Of a DNA stretch of 64,000 nt, positions 11,660-23,376 are shown piece after piece. Each line of letters opens with the position of its first letter. Within the stretch, counting starts at the first letter, position 1. A model generated the notes under the pieces. It saw nothing but the letters and a program-made list of their open reading frames with translations. It did not search any database and had not been told where the DNA came from. The stretch is from Rhipidocladum racemiflorum (Eukaryota; Streptophyta; Magnoliopsida; Poales; Poaceae). A program made the translations under genes and the position numbers. The DNA is taken from contig CM070572.1 of the NCBI GenBank assembly GCA_036346355.1, positions 10,857,001 to 10,921,000 on the forward strand, in the 5' to 3' direction.

Positions 11660-11784
11660 CTAATAGTTCCCATTCTCATAACCCAAATCTTGCGGGTACT
11701 CCTCACCCCAAGCCTTGTAGTCGGTCCCATTGAGATCCATGTCACCACCAAGCACTTGACCACTAGGACAATTATCTAGCAAAA
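11660..11784 (-). other. Possible 3'-terminal coding exon, unidentified
   Basis: On the minus strand an acceptor TTTTTGCTAG near 11785 is followed by an acidic open stretch (VLGGDMDLNGTDYKAWGEEY, then PQDLGYENGNY and a stop at 11660). A poly(A)-signal-like AATAAAG lies about 150 bp downstream. Composition and junction look like a genuine terminal exon. It is downstream of the HRD1-like fragment on the same strand, yet I do not recognise it as HRD1 sequence. It may be the end of another gene or of a chimeric transcript. Confidence 0.4.
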
Positions 11785-12678
11785 AGGGATTTAGCAAGAG
11801 TGGGTAAAACAAGTACTCAGCAAGCATTAATAGAAAAATGCATACTAGAGTTTTTCCAACGCTCACCACATATCCATCTCTCTTACAAAACCATTTTTTA
11901 GGAAAATAACCTTTATTAGGAAAACGTAGGTTTCAAATTTTAATTCTTGAAATTTCTACTAGCACTCGTATATGAGGCAGACTTAGCTTCCGTAGCCTCC
12001 AATCTAGACGACAGGCATGAATTCATGATTTGATCTTGCGCAGGTTTGTACCGCTTTACTTATAGTGATCCCATCCCATGAGGCCCCAGAATGTTTATCA
12101 CTAGTCTAATATTAGATCTCCAACCCTGTTACTCGAGTGGGAGATGCCTATCCCAGGTTGATAAACACATGGTAGATGACATGGTCCTAGGAAATGCCAA
12201 CTGGGCAACATTTGAACCTAGCTCAAAATGAATGTGTTAACCTCATCATGAATCCAAGAAGAGATGCAGTGTTTCTTAGAGGACAAAAACAAGATGGCTC
12301 AGTTCGTGATTAATCTCATCCAACATCTGTGGGATCCCATGTTTATTCAGTATAACGAACCCAATCAACATAACAAGGATCTCAAGACGCCACCAATCCA
12401 ACCATGACAAGGACGAGGGGGTTTGCAACTGAGTTTTCTTGACTCTTGACTTCCTAAAAAATACAAGTCTTGTCTTTCTAAAGTTACAAGTTTAATGCAG
12501 GTTCTCAAAAAAAAAGTTAGAAGTCCAATCAACTGCATGAATAATTACATTATCATTTCTGTCCAAACCTCAATCCAATCAAGTTTGGAGAATCATTATA
12601 TTTTCATTGCAAAGCTGCCTTGGGATATAGAGTGCCCTTTTCTACAAAGAAAATAACATTAGTTATGAAAAATCATAC

Positions 12679-13805
12679 CTATTCAAGGTGTTAACCGGAT
12701 GATAACAAAAGGTATCCCATGTAATGAAGCTGCAGCTTGAAGGACGGTCACCCACACTATCACCTATTGCACCCTCCGAGCTCTGCATGTGCATGTTTGC
12801 AGTTGCAGCTGCTTGTTTTATTGTTATCGGAGTAGGAACTAGATGCGGAATTACAACACAGCAGTGGTAAAAGTGAACATAATAAAAAAGCTTAGTTACT
12901 GGCCTTAAAACATATTAAATATGGGTAACTGAACTACACAATGACTCAATAGATTATGCTGTAACAAGAGGGGGCAGAAAATTTGCAAGGAAACCAAGTG
13001 AAAATATAGAATAGATAATAACAGAGTCAGTTGTTAATAAACTCAAACAAATGAACATGGTAGGCATTTGCTTAACACATTACTCAACTGCTTCAGATGG
13101 CTCAAGTTCGAACATGAAAAACAATCAGCGCATTAAAAATAATCTTACTAATCTGATAAATCCCTGGATGAGCTTCATGATGTAAAGCGCGCAAATCCAT
13201 TTCGTGGGGGAATAATGGAGCTCTGCATGTGGGGTATGTCAGTTGGCCCTCCAGCAGTCCAGCCATGACATCGAACAATGCACATGGGACAGATGTCCAC
13301 GGAGCAACCTTTTTGTTGTGGCCATTTCCTCACAACAAATAATGCAAGTTGCATTAATTCTGCATAGAAAATAAGCAAGCAAAACCATGAATAATTTCAC
13401 AATGGAATCAGGAAAATAATGCAAATTTGATACAGTACTCAGCCACCAGCACATAGGAACTCATCTGTTGTAGCATCTGGGAAGTGTTCATTCACGTTGG
13501 ATGTTATCTTTCTACAGCAGGCATAATATGCAATAGGAACTCTGAAATTGCAGAAGGCTTCATAGAGCTCACATACCATGATATCAAGTGCAGTAGGATG
13601 CCCATCTCCTGATATCAGCAGCAGCAGCAGCAGCAACCACAACAACAACAAGAAGAAGAAAGGTGTGAATAAGAGCATGTATAGACTATAGAGGCAAATG
13701 CAGAAGGCCACTTTTGATCTCCAAGTAAAATGTATTCACTGACTCCGACATAGAATAGATATTTCATGAAAGCTGATACTGTGGATGTTGCTAATATCAT
13801 ATTAT
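12679..13805 (-). pseudogene. Degenerate copy of the ERAD E3 ubiquitin ligase HRD1
   Basis: The pieces occur in HRD1 order on the minus strand. An acceptor TTTCAG is followed by MILATSTVSAFMKYLFYV (membrane segment). Next come LYEAFCNF and RKITSNVNEHFPDAT, then the RING-H2 start CIICCEEMATTKRLLRGHLS, then PTCRAP-type sequence in another frame. Last is a C-terminal exon ending in the NTLNR region with a donor at 12677-12678. Intact HRD1 anchors in the ER membrane and ubiquitinates retrotranslocated proteins. Here the third zinc ligand is Arg instead of Cys (LLRGH), a TGA and shifts interrupt the RING, and the linker between membrane segments has lost residues. Intron boundaries remain, so this is a genomic duplicate, not a retrocopy. 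No N-terminal HRD1 exons were found upstream. Confidence 0.82.
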
Positions 13806-14039
13806 CTGAAAGGTGCACAACATGACTTTGAAAAAAAAAAATTAAAACCCATATGCCACAATGGAATTTTATGGTTGCATGTATCTTAATACAACTTAGC
13901 CTATTTGATCAAATTTCAATTGAGTCATTATTGATATTCATTCATAACTTGGTTAATGTGTTGATCGCTTATAAACCATACAACAAAATGTCAGGCGGAT
14001 TGAAGCAAAATCTTGGGTGTACTTACCTTTCAGGTAGAA

Positions 14040-14400
14040 GAATCGGACGATCGATCGAAGCAACACACCCACAATCAAAAAACAACCTCAAAATATGAAC
14101 CCTAGCCGTGAATCCTCCCCCTTCCCCCGATCCAGATTCCAGGACTGAACACTAACGCACCCACCCAACTAAGGCAACGATCCACGCGCGCCAAGCCTAC
14201 AAACGGGAACAGATGTACAGGCGATAAGAGCGACTAGCACTTCGGTGAGTTAATCTCACCGTGCCTCGCCGACGTGCAGTCGGAGAACAGTCGCGCCCAG
14301 CACCCACCAGCCACCGCCGCCCAGGCACCCACGCCATGCTCATCGCCGTCGGTTCGGGAGTGGAGGCCGGTATGTATGCCTGTGATTCCACAGAAACGTG
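14040..14400 (-). other. Possible 5' exon or promoter region of a minus-strand transcript
   Basis: A GC-rich stretch on the minus strand starts near 14400 and contains donor-like CACG|GTGAGA near 14260 and AAAG|GTAAGTAC near 14030. The short frame starting MSMAWVPGRRWLVG resembles no known protein. It could be the leader of whatever transcript includes the HRD1-like exons. Confidence 0.3.
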
Positions 14401-14476
14401 CTACTAAATACCAGACGTTAGATCGGATTTGGATGGTGTAGATTAAGACGAATTACTCATTTTATAGAGCATCCCA

Positions 14477-14776
14477 GGATTTTTTTTGAAAATAATACAT
14501 TTTAAAAAATAATTTACACAAATAATATGCTAAATCAAAAAATTACAAAACTACATATCTGTCGCCATTTGAATTAGCAACAGGTCTCTATCGCCATTTC
14601 AATTAGCGACAGAGACTTGTCGCCAATTCAAATAGACGGTTACAGAGGGCTATCGTCAACGGCTGCATCTCTCTGTCACCAATTCAAGTGACGACAGGTG
14701 AGTTTTTTACGATTTTTTTATTCAACATATTATTTCTGTAATTTTTTTTAAAAAAATATTATTTAAAAAATAATCC
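14477..14776. mobile_element. Mutator-like hairpin element, copy 1 (300 bp)
   Basis: The ends GGATTTTTTTTG and ATAATCC are inverted. The flanks are GAGCATCCCA (14467-14476) and GAACATCCCA (14777-14786), a 10-bp duplication with one mismatch. The interior has repeated CTGTCGCCATTTGAATTAGCAACAG-like palindromic units. It is a diverged relative of 23026-23376. TSD length points to MULEs. Confidence 0.7.
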
Positions 14777-15093
14777 GAACATCCCACTTGTGCATTATAG
14801 CTCTCGTTAAAAAAAATATAGGTTTAAATCATAGTTTAAACCGCACAAATATAATCGACGGGCGATGACCATAGATCACAGGACTTGTCGCGGAGAAGTG
14901 TTTTCTTTTAAGCTCTACTAATGTGTGTGTACGGTATATCTTGTTAGTATAGAACAGCATCCAAATTAAATTAGACTTGCAAGTAGATGTCTGTTAGAAA
15001 GACAAGGTTATAAATACATGGTTTGAACCGCACAGATATAACGTAGAATTCCGTGCTGCCCGTAAGCAGGAAGGATAACAGGGTTATTTCCTA

Positions 15094-15328
15094 CTCCCTC
15101 TGTCCCACAAAGAGTGCATTTCTAGTGTTCAAATTTTGTCCCACAAAGAGTGCATCTTTAGTCTGTAGGGCCCAGCTGTAAGTGTATGCATGCTCATTTA
15201 AGTGCTTGTGGAAACCGAAGCACCACCATGCTTGTGTATGGAGTAATGAGGGTCACATTAGTCATTTACCTTGCACACTAATCTGTCTTAAAAATCCTAG
15301 AAATGCACTCTTTGTGGGACAGAGGGAG
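15094..15328. mobile_element. Stowaway-type MITE (235 bp)
   Basis: Termini are CTCCCTCTGTCCCACAAAG and its inverted copy ending GTGGGACAGAGGGAG, flanked by TA at 15092-15093 and 15329-15330. The CACAAAGAGTGCAT unit is repeated just inside the left end. Confidence 0.93.
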
Positions 15329-15339
15329 TACGGTAGAGC

Positions 15340-16080
15340 AATGTTTATGCTCTACTGTTATGGTATGAATATGGTATGTCGTGTCATTATAAAACAACAA
15401 CCAAATCAAATCTGCCTGTTTGACTGGAAGGCAAAGTTACAAAAGTTTTTCCAAATCCATCGTGTAAACTAGCTTGACATGTACAGATGTAGCACAAAGC
15501 ACACTCACTCTATTTAAGGTAAAAACTTCAAATGTCTCGGTCCGACACCAAGACATTTTCGCTGAGCCGAACCGAAACCACAAAGGAATGGAGTTTGGAG
15601 CAGCGCAAACATAGGCAAAGGAATCCAGATCACGTGCACTTCCGTGTTGACTGTAACTTAAGCAAGCAGCCCCGCGGGATTGTCTCATTCAAAATTGATG
15701 ATCCGAATTTATTGAAAACATTGTGCAGATTTTTTTTGCTGCACATAAACACTGTCTATGATACTATAGCAAAAACTGTTGGTCAATTTTTTTTTATCTG
15801 AACCGTTTGTGGGTTGGGCGGAACATCCGAAACTATAAAAACTGTTTAAATTACCGCAGGGACTCCTGTCCTAGGCAAAGAATAGCGTTAGGCAACCAAG
15901 CAAGCTCAAGTACCCATCCCTTGGAGGATGCAGCCTAGCGTTCGGTACACGTTCTACGGGCGTTTATTATTTTTTACCATAGACATCTCTGATATATATT
16001 TACTTGACATAGGTCGTGGCCTCGAGCCCTCGACCACGAATCCGCCATGTGAAAAGGTTACAGAAATAGGAGAAGAAAGA
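15340..16080. other. Intergenic upstream of the ArfGAP gene
   Basis: No gene recognised. Open frames overlap on opposite strands (15437-15801) and match nothing known. The distal promoter of the ArfGAP gene is expected here. Confidence 0.4.
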
Positions 16081-16084
16081 ATAT

Positions 16085-16288
16085 ACGGCACCCCATATAA
16101 CGGCACCCCCACGCGTCGTCGTGCTTACGTTGCGCGTCCGCAGCCACCGAGCCAGCTAGCCAGCGCGACGAAGCCGGGGGGCGATCGCTCCACCACCGCC
16201 GGCGAACTCGCTCCCCCCCCCCCGGAAGCCGCCGGCGGTACCCGCCTCCGCCGCCGCCGCCGCCCCCGTCGACGCCGCGATCCCTCCG
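16085..16288 (+). promoter_or_regulatory. Probable promoter and non-coding first exon of the ArfGAP gene
   Basis: A TATA-like CCCATATAACGG near 16090-16101 is followed by very GC-rich sequence with CCGCC runs. A donor-like CTCCG|GTTGGT at 16288/16289 would join to the 5'UTR part of exon 2 (acceptor before 17642). The exon limits are inferred. Confidence 0.5.
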
Positions 16289-17692
16289 GTTGGTTCCCCT
16301 TCGTTTCTACGCTGCGATTGCTGGTTATGTTGGCTGATTTTGGTTGCTTGCGAATCGCGATGCGGTTAACCTCTTGATCCGCGAGGTAGATAATGTGGGG
16401 GCGATGCGATTCGACAGAGTTGGTCTATTTGATCGTTTGATCCTGTTTGATGGCTTGACCGCTTGATTGGTCCCCCATCCTAAGGGTAAGGGGTGTTTGA
16501 CTTCTGTTTCCGCCATCGATCCTTGGGCCATTTAGTCTCGTTTCGGAGCTGGGGCGCAAGTCGCAACCATGAAGTTAGTACCCCGTTCGATTGGGAGTTT
16601 GGCACAAGCGATTGAGATCTCGTTGCTGATTGTGTGGAATCTGGGGTGAATCAAGCATGGCATTGGCATGAGCGTGGCATCCAATGTAATGTCCGTTCAA
16701 AGTGGCTGAAATGTGTGAAATTTACGGATACTATCCAGCTCTGATGAGCTTTGTGAGTTCTATATGCGAATCCCTCAAACTCTCCCGTTGCGTGAATCCT
16801 CTCCCCCATTATGCATGTTACAGTATTTCAGCTTGTCATCCTGCCTGATCTAGGCCGATGTTGTTGTCTCGGGCCTGAGATCACTTGGCATTCGGATCTG
16901 CAGGTGGCGCTGAGCAGTCAGGTTCATTGGGGTGGCCAAAAGCGAAGTTCTATATTGTTGTTAAATTAAGGAGGATTGCTCCAAGCTTTCTTTTGTAAGA
17001 AAGCGAAAAATACTGGTGGTTTTTTTGTTCTGCTCGTGTAGGATGCCTCCTTGTATCCCTGCAATGATGATGTAGCATTGGAGCAATAGGAGCAGAGCCA
17101 ACAGCAGGTAATGGTTAGGCTGATGACTGATGAGTGCTATGGAGCCGTCTATTCCCGAGCTATTCTAGAGATTCCAGCCCTCTGTTTTTAAGGACCTGTT
17201 TTCTTGAGTTACATTTATGTATAGATTCTAACCAAGTCGTGGTTTTTTCGAAATTATAAATATATAGAAGAGATTGACGAATCTACTCGGTGAGCTTGTT
17301 AGCTGAGATTCTCAAATCTGTTTCGGCCCCAGAACCAGCTGTCTTGTATGCTTAAATATTTCAATTCAATAACCAGGCTACTTCCCAGAGCATGTAAGTT
17401 TGTTCATTTATTTGACTACCTTCTTAAATTTTGCTTCCATTGGCAAATGAAAACCTCATTTTGAGGTGAGGGCCTCATAGCTGAACACTGGTTATGATGC
17501 ATCATAGAGGCGTGCTCTTATGAGATAAAAAATGGAGAAATTATCTTATTTGAACTTGGAAATGTTCAGAAATATTTTACCGTACACTTATTCCTTTTTT
17601 TTATTATTTTGATCATTGACTTGCTTTTATGTTTTCTTCAGGTGTAAGAAGTTTGATTGGTGTTGTGAGTTATCCAAGGTTACACCGCAAAG

Positions 17693-20510
17693 ATGAGTAC
17701 TGCTAATCGCTATCAACACATCAAGTCAACCAAGCCTATTCTAGGTGCATAGCATATCCTAGCTACTAGATTATATGCCATGGATCATGTTGTTATTTTA
17801 GAACCATAGGAGGTGCTGATATACCAGATACAAGTGTTTGGATAATATTTCACCATGTGTAGGCAAAGCAAGAAAGTTGAAGGATCTCATGATAAAAAGC
17901 GACAATAGGATATGTGCTGATTGTGGTGCACCTGATCCCAAATGGGCGTAAGTGGCATTGTTACACAGATAAAGGCACCATTTCTATATAAGTACTTATC
18001 ATGTTTTCCATTTTAGAAGAGAGACAATTTTGCACGGTTTTTCTACAGAAAGATTCTTCATTTTACATAGATAAATTGGACAGTAAATTTATTACGTGAA
18101 AATACAGCAATACACACATAGCTTTTCTATCATAGCCATGTAGTGTAGTACAATAACTATACGCTGAAGCAAGTAACGACCCTTTTTCGATTTTGCATGC
18201 ATTCTATCTTAACTTTATATAAGCTTCATTTATTGTGCATTTCAGGTCTGCAAATATTGGAGTATTTCTTTGCTTAAAGTGTGGAGATGTTCACAGGGCC
18301 CTCGGACCAGACATTTCAAAGGTTATTTTAACATCTGGAAATTTCTTCATCACTTTGAGTTCTTCCAAAATAATTATATCCCAATACGCCTATATGGATT
18401 TTGTATCCCCCCCCCCCCAGACTGTACCTAATATGTCAGCACACAAATCCATCTTCATTCTTCCATCTGTTCTTTCTCAGGTTTTATCTGTGACTTTGGA
18501 TGATTGGTCTGACAGTGACATTGACTCCATGGTTGAGGTTGGTGGAAACTCATATGCAAATTCAATTTATGAGGCATTTCTTCCAAAAGATCACCCAAAA
18601 CCCAAACCGGATTCGACGATGGAATATAGGACCAAATTTATAAGGTTCGATAATTGCTCATATTCTGTATAATGTCATCAGAATTATTTCAATACTAATC
18701 TTTTATCCTTTTAATACACAGAGCCAAGTATGAGACACAAGATTTTTTGAAGCCAAGCTTGCGCATTTCCTCAAAGTCATCTTTCAAATCTACCAATTCT
18801 GTGAAGGGTGTAGATAGCAGTTTCTCTAGCACTTCAAGGAAGGATGTCCTTGTAAGTTATGCTGAAACATAGATGATACAGCTGTAGAGATTTATTAACC
18901 CTTTTATTTTCTGCGTTGAAAACTTTGGTGCATAGCAATTGCAATGGAGCATATTTGATGGAAGCTGCATAATTTTAGTGTTCCTGAGTTCTAGACAATC
19001 AGCCTTACCCTTGCAAATGGTCACAGGAAGATACAAGAGAATTTGTTGGAGCGCTCAACATTAAAGTGGTAAAAGGTATCCAGTTGGCCATCAGAGATAT
19101 GCTAACAAGTGATCCATATGTTATTTTAACACTTGGAGAGCAGGTATATTTTATTTGATTCCAGACATACATAAATAATTTGTATTTGTTACGCTGATTA
19201 ATTCCTGAAAGCATTCAATTATTGGTCTTAATTGCAGAAATCTCAAACGACGATTAAAAAGAGTGACCTGAACCCAGTATGGAATGAGGTGCTTAAGCTA
19301 TCAGTTCCTCGAAATTATGGACCTTTAAAACTTGTAAGTTTGATTGAATTTATTTGCATTCTGGAAATTCTTTTGCTCCTTTCCACAGGCAGCAAACTCG
19401 GTGATAGTAATGAATTAGAGCACCTTGCTTACAGCTCTCTTCCCTGGTTTCAGTTACAAAATAAAAAAAAAGGTTGAACAACTGCAAAGCCACTTAAACA
19501 CCATTATGCACATAATGCTGAAATTCAACAGATGGCCATAACTATGTGCCCTTGATTCCTACTCATTTTCCTCCGAAGTGATTGTATTGCGGTTCATGAG
19601 TAATAAAGCTCTCGACTTTCACTTAAAAAAATACCATAAATAGTTGGCTCGATTACATTGATTATTCTCAACCACAGCAGCATATTTTATTGAGAAGTGT
19701 GACTTGCATCAGTATCATTTGTGGCTTGCAACATACTGTACTGCTAGAAAAAGTGATGAAGAAGAGCATTTCATGGTTATCATCATTTTCCTGGAAATTT
19801 CAGTGTAGCAAAATCTCACTATAACGATTCTTCTCTGTGCCCTTTAAAAAATTACATGGGCTATCATGTTCACGTTCCATATCTTTGGTTGCTTAGTTTT
19901 TCAAATGCATAGTTAAATGTAGTCCACTAGTTCTGAGGGGAAAACTTATTTGTACCAATGGACTGGTATGGCAGTATACACATGATGATTAGCTTGTGAT
20001 GTTCTACTCACACATCATAGTTCTTGACAGAGCTTTTTTGTGTACAATAGTTCCATAAATTTATACAACCAAGTGAGTGTTCAACCACGATATGCATTTA
20101 TTAAAATACATAAATATGGGAGTGAAGAAATCTTTAATGGAAGTCTTTGTGCACAATAACAAATCAACCAAGCTAATACTCCTGAATTTTCACCACATCT
20201 AAATAACACATAATCTCTCGATTTCCAGCAAGTGTATGACCATGATATGTTCTCTGCTGACGATATCATGGGAGAAGCGGAGATAGATCTCCAACCAATG
20301 ATCACAGCTGCCATGGCCTTTGGAGATCCTTCGCATCTTGGTGACATGCAAATTGGACGGTGGTTCATGACCAGAGACAATGCCCTATTGAAAGATAGCA
20401 CTGTCAATGTTGTTGCGGGCAAGGTAAAACAGGAAGTGCACCTAAAGCTGCAGAACGTAGAATCTGGTGAGATGGAGTTAGAACTCGAATGGGTTCCTCT
20501 AGATCTATAA
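17693..20510 (+). CDS. ArfGAP-C2 domain protein (AGD12/AGD13, ZAC type), complete, 333 aa
   Basis: Coding exons are 17693-17744, 17863-17947, 18246-18321, 18481-18644, 18722-18851, 19027-19143, 19238-19333 and 20229-20510. All use GT-AG introns and the phases add up to 1002 nt. The ArfGAP zinc finger is CX2CX16CX2C (CADC...CLKC) at about residues 35-58, followed by HRALG with the catalytic Arg. The middle is a Ser-rich linker. The C2 domain begins near residue 150 (ALNIKVVKGIQLAIRDMLTS) and continues through SDPYVILTLG, DLNPVWNE and DHDMFSADDIMGEAEIDLQP. Family members accelerate GTP hydrolysis on Arf GTPases and bind phospholipids through C2, acting in vesicle traffic. The N-terminus starts MSTANRYQHIKSTKP. 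Its CLKCGDVHRALGPDIS differs from the more usual CCGVHRSLGTHIS. The last intron is about 0.9 kb. Length equals that of Arabidopsis relatives. Confidence 0.95.
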
Positions 20511-20719
20511 AACTTCACTGGATCTGTCTAAAATTTACTCGAGAAGCATCAATTTCTGTAATTTATTCTGAATAGCTTCAAACCCAGTCTACTTACTGAA
20601 GCTGTCTCGGAACTTTTTCCGCATGGACGAAATTTGTAAAAACGGCATTGTAAAATATCCTGGTGTAGTTTGTTGAATATACTCGCGACCGATTTTATTA
20701 TTCCTTAGTGACTTGTGCT

Positions 20720-22732
20720 CAAGGATTCAAATTTCGGACCCTCCGGAGATTCAAAATCCCGGAAAATTCAAAACAATTAAAAAAAATATTCAAATTTAGG
20801 ATTTCTTGGTGACATCTCGGCGATTTCGGGCGAGATTTGATAGTTTTTTTTTGCCGGATTTTGATTTTTGTGCATTGTATTTGATTGGGTTTAGGATCAA
20901 GATCATCCACAAAAAATTTCAAAAAATTTTAAGATGTTTTTGACCATTTTTTAGTCGGTTCAATTTATCGGTTATGACTTTCTGAATTTTTTAAAAATTT
21001 TCAAGATTGATCATCTTCTGAAAATTTTATGGGAATATTATGGATGTGTTAGGACCATTCACAAAAATTTTCAAATTTTTTAAAAGTGGTTTGAAGTTTT
21101 TAATACATATGAACTTTTCTAGTCTATTCACATAATCACATGCACAATATTGCATTTAAGTGAAGGGCATTGGATGGAAAGATTGTCATAAATTTATGTC
21201 AGGAGAGGTAGTATGAAACTATGAATAATAATCTGAAACAAAGTAGAAGTCTGAAATGATTTATAATGGAGGTGGCCCTTTTCTTTATTTTGATGAAGCC
21301 TTTATATTGCATGTTAATGAAACAAAAAATAGAAATCTATTTACTTCCATGCATAAATCAATGCATGCCAGTATGCCACCGGTAAGAGCATCTCCAGCAA
21401 GGGCCCCTAAAACAGAGTCCCTATTTTGGATTTAGGGACCCCCTCTATTTTTTGTGGCCCTGTTTTCAAAGCACAAGTCCAGCAACAACCCCTAAATCTC
21501 AGCCCCTATTTTACTTTTTCTCCTATTTTGACATATCCGCTATGTATAATCTTCATTTAACACTACTAAAATTCAATCAAAAATATTTGTAATACATAAA
21601 ACATAATCATATTAACATTTACAATTTAAAAACATGATATTTCAAATTTAAATTTAAAATTTTCAAAACATGATAAAATTTTCGAAGCCTCATGTATTTC
21701 TCTATCTTCAATAATAGGGGTTGTACTTGTGTCCCTGGGAATTGGGGCTGAGGAGGCAAATTTAGGGGCCTCCTAATTTTAGGGGCTTGAGTTGGGGCTC
21801 TGCTGGATCTGTTTTTTTACTACACTCTCTATTTTAAAGTTTAGGGGCTGGTTTAGGGGCTCTGCTGGAGATGCTCTAAGTCCAAGGATCTGTGATGAGC
21901 TTGGAACTGGTAGAAGCCCACGAAACCTGTAATTTGCGCAATTAAATTTCTGTTGAACATGATTGCTTATCATTGTTATGACTTATGACTACTGCAGCCT
22001 GATCATCATAGTTTGTTAATTATTCATATAAGTACATAACTATAGACCTTGTTTCTTAGCTTCAACTGAGCAGAGCTTTGCTGCCTCTATGAGGTGTGTG
22101 CATCAATCCCTTTTGGTTTTTTCTATCTATTTATTTGATCAAATGCAATCTGTCCTGGTGTTTGCTGTTAGAACTTACCCATGATTCTCGTAGCACTTAT
22201 GTTCTTATGTGTTGGTTTAGCATTATAAGTTAAGTTTGTATATAGGGTTGCTATATATGATAGCTCTAGAGTGTACAATTTAAATCGTTAAGGATTGACT
22301 TTTTTAATATATAGGAACATATATAAAACTTTTCAAATAACTTGAAGTTCATTTGTTACATTTGAAAAATCAAATACTGATTTTATATACGGTTTTTATC
22401 ACGACTTTACCACTGTTAGATTTTTAAAAAATTCCTTATGCTTGATCATCATCTCAAATTTTTATGGGAACATTAGTGATGTCTGAGGACCATCCAAAAA
22501 AATTTTCAAAATTTTTTGACGGGTTTTGGACCATTTTTCGGACAATTCAATGTGGACCGAGATCTCGGTGATTTTGGCCGAGATCTTGGATTTCCTGGTT
22601 GAAAAAAAATCGGATTTGAAATTTGGTTTTTGCATTTCGTCCGAATTTTGCCCGAAATTTCCGAATCTCGCCGAGATTTCGGATTTCGGCCACCTCCGAG
22701 ATTTTTTTCCAAAAACGAGATTTGTAACCTTG
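20720..22732. mobile_element. Non-autonomous hAT-like element, long copy (2013 bp, TSD CTTGTGCT)
   Basis: It begins CAAGGATTCAAATTTCGG and ends GATTTGTAACCTTG. The flanking 8-bp repeats CTTGTGCT (20712-20719 and 22733-22740) match perfectly. Subterminal regions are full of GATTTCGG/CCGAAATC motifs shared with the shorter relatives at 26374 and 27847. No transposase frame was found. A Tourist-like MITE is nested inside at 21386-21876. The 8-bp duplication and CARGG ends indicate the hAT superfamily. Confidence 0.85.
21386..21876. mobile_element. Tourist-like MITE, GAGCATCTCC family, copy 2 (491 bp)
   Basis: Ends are GAGCATCTCCAGCA and TGCTGGAGATGCTC, with TAA at 21383-21385 and 21877-21879. 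It is nested in the long hAT-like element. It is longer than copy 1, with AT-rich interior sequence. Confidence 0.87.
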
Positions 22733-22751
22733 CTTGTGCTTATGTATGTTA

Positions 22752-22993
22752 GGCCCTGTTTGATACGGTTCTAGATTCTAGTAGAAACGGAAACGGTTTC
22801 AGATTTTTGATAGAAACGTTTCAGGTAGGATTATGTGAATCTGGTGGAACTGGGTTGAGACCAATTCAGTCACAGAGTGAAAAAGGAAGAAAAGATCCGA
22901 GGAGAATCGTTCCAAGCTTTAACCCGTTTAGTTGAGTTTTTTTTTTCAGAATCTAGTAGAAACAACCCATTTTTAAAGTTGCCAAACGAGGCC
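22752..22993. mobile_element. Tourist-like MITE, family 3, copy 1 (242 bp)
   Basis: Begins GGCCCTGTTTGATACGG and ends GCCAAACGAGGCC, with TTA at 22749-22751 and 22994-22996. The interior repeats GATTCTAGTAGAAAC and GAAACGTTTC. An inverted-orientation relative lies at 27120-27399. Confidence 0.88.
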
Positions 22994-23025
22994 TTAGTAT
23001 CCCATGTGAATCAAGCTCAACCTAA

Positions 23026-23376
23026 GAATTTTTTTAAAAAATAATAATATTTTAATCAATATTTACAGAAATAATATGCCGAAAATCAAAATAGCAAAAC
23101 TACCCTCCTGTCGCCATTTGAATTGGCGACAGGGTCCTGTCGCCATTTGAATTGGCGACAGGGCTCCTATGTCCATTTCAAATGGCGACAGGGGGACATC
23201 CCACTGCTGCCTGTGTAGGACTCCTATTCCGATTTTACCCCCTGTCGCCATTTGAAATGGACATAGGAGCCCTGTCGCCAATTCAAATGGCGACAGGAGG
23301 GTAGTTTTGCTATTTTTATTTTCGGCATATTATTTCTGTAAATATTGATTAAAATATTATTATTTAAAAAAAATCC
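23026..23376. mobile_element. Mutator-like hairpin element, copy 2 (351 bp, 9-bp TSD TCAACCTAA)
   Basis: An almost perfect long inverted repeat. Both arms run through ATAATATTTTAATCAATATT, TAATATGCCGAAAAT and CTACCCTCCTGTCGCCATTT, then further GGCGACAGG units, around a loop of about 40 bp near 23196-23237. The left arm has one extra copy of a 29-bp unit (TCCTGTCGCCATTTGAATTG...). TCAACCTAA flanks it at 23017-23025 and 23377-23385. Its transcript would fold into a long double-stranded hairpin. Confidence 0.88.
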
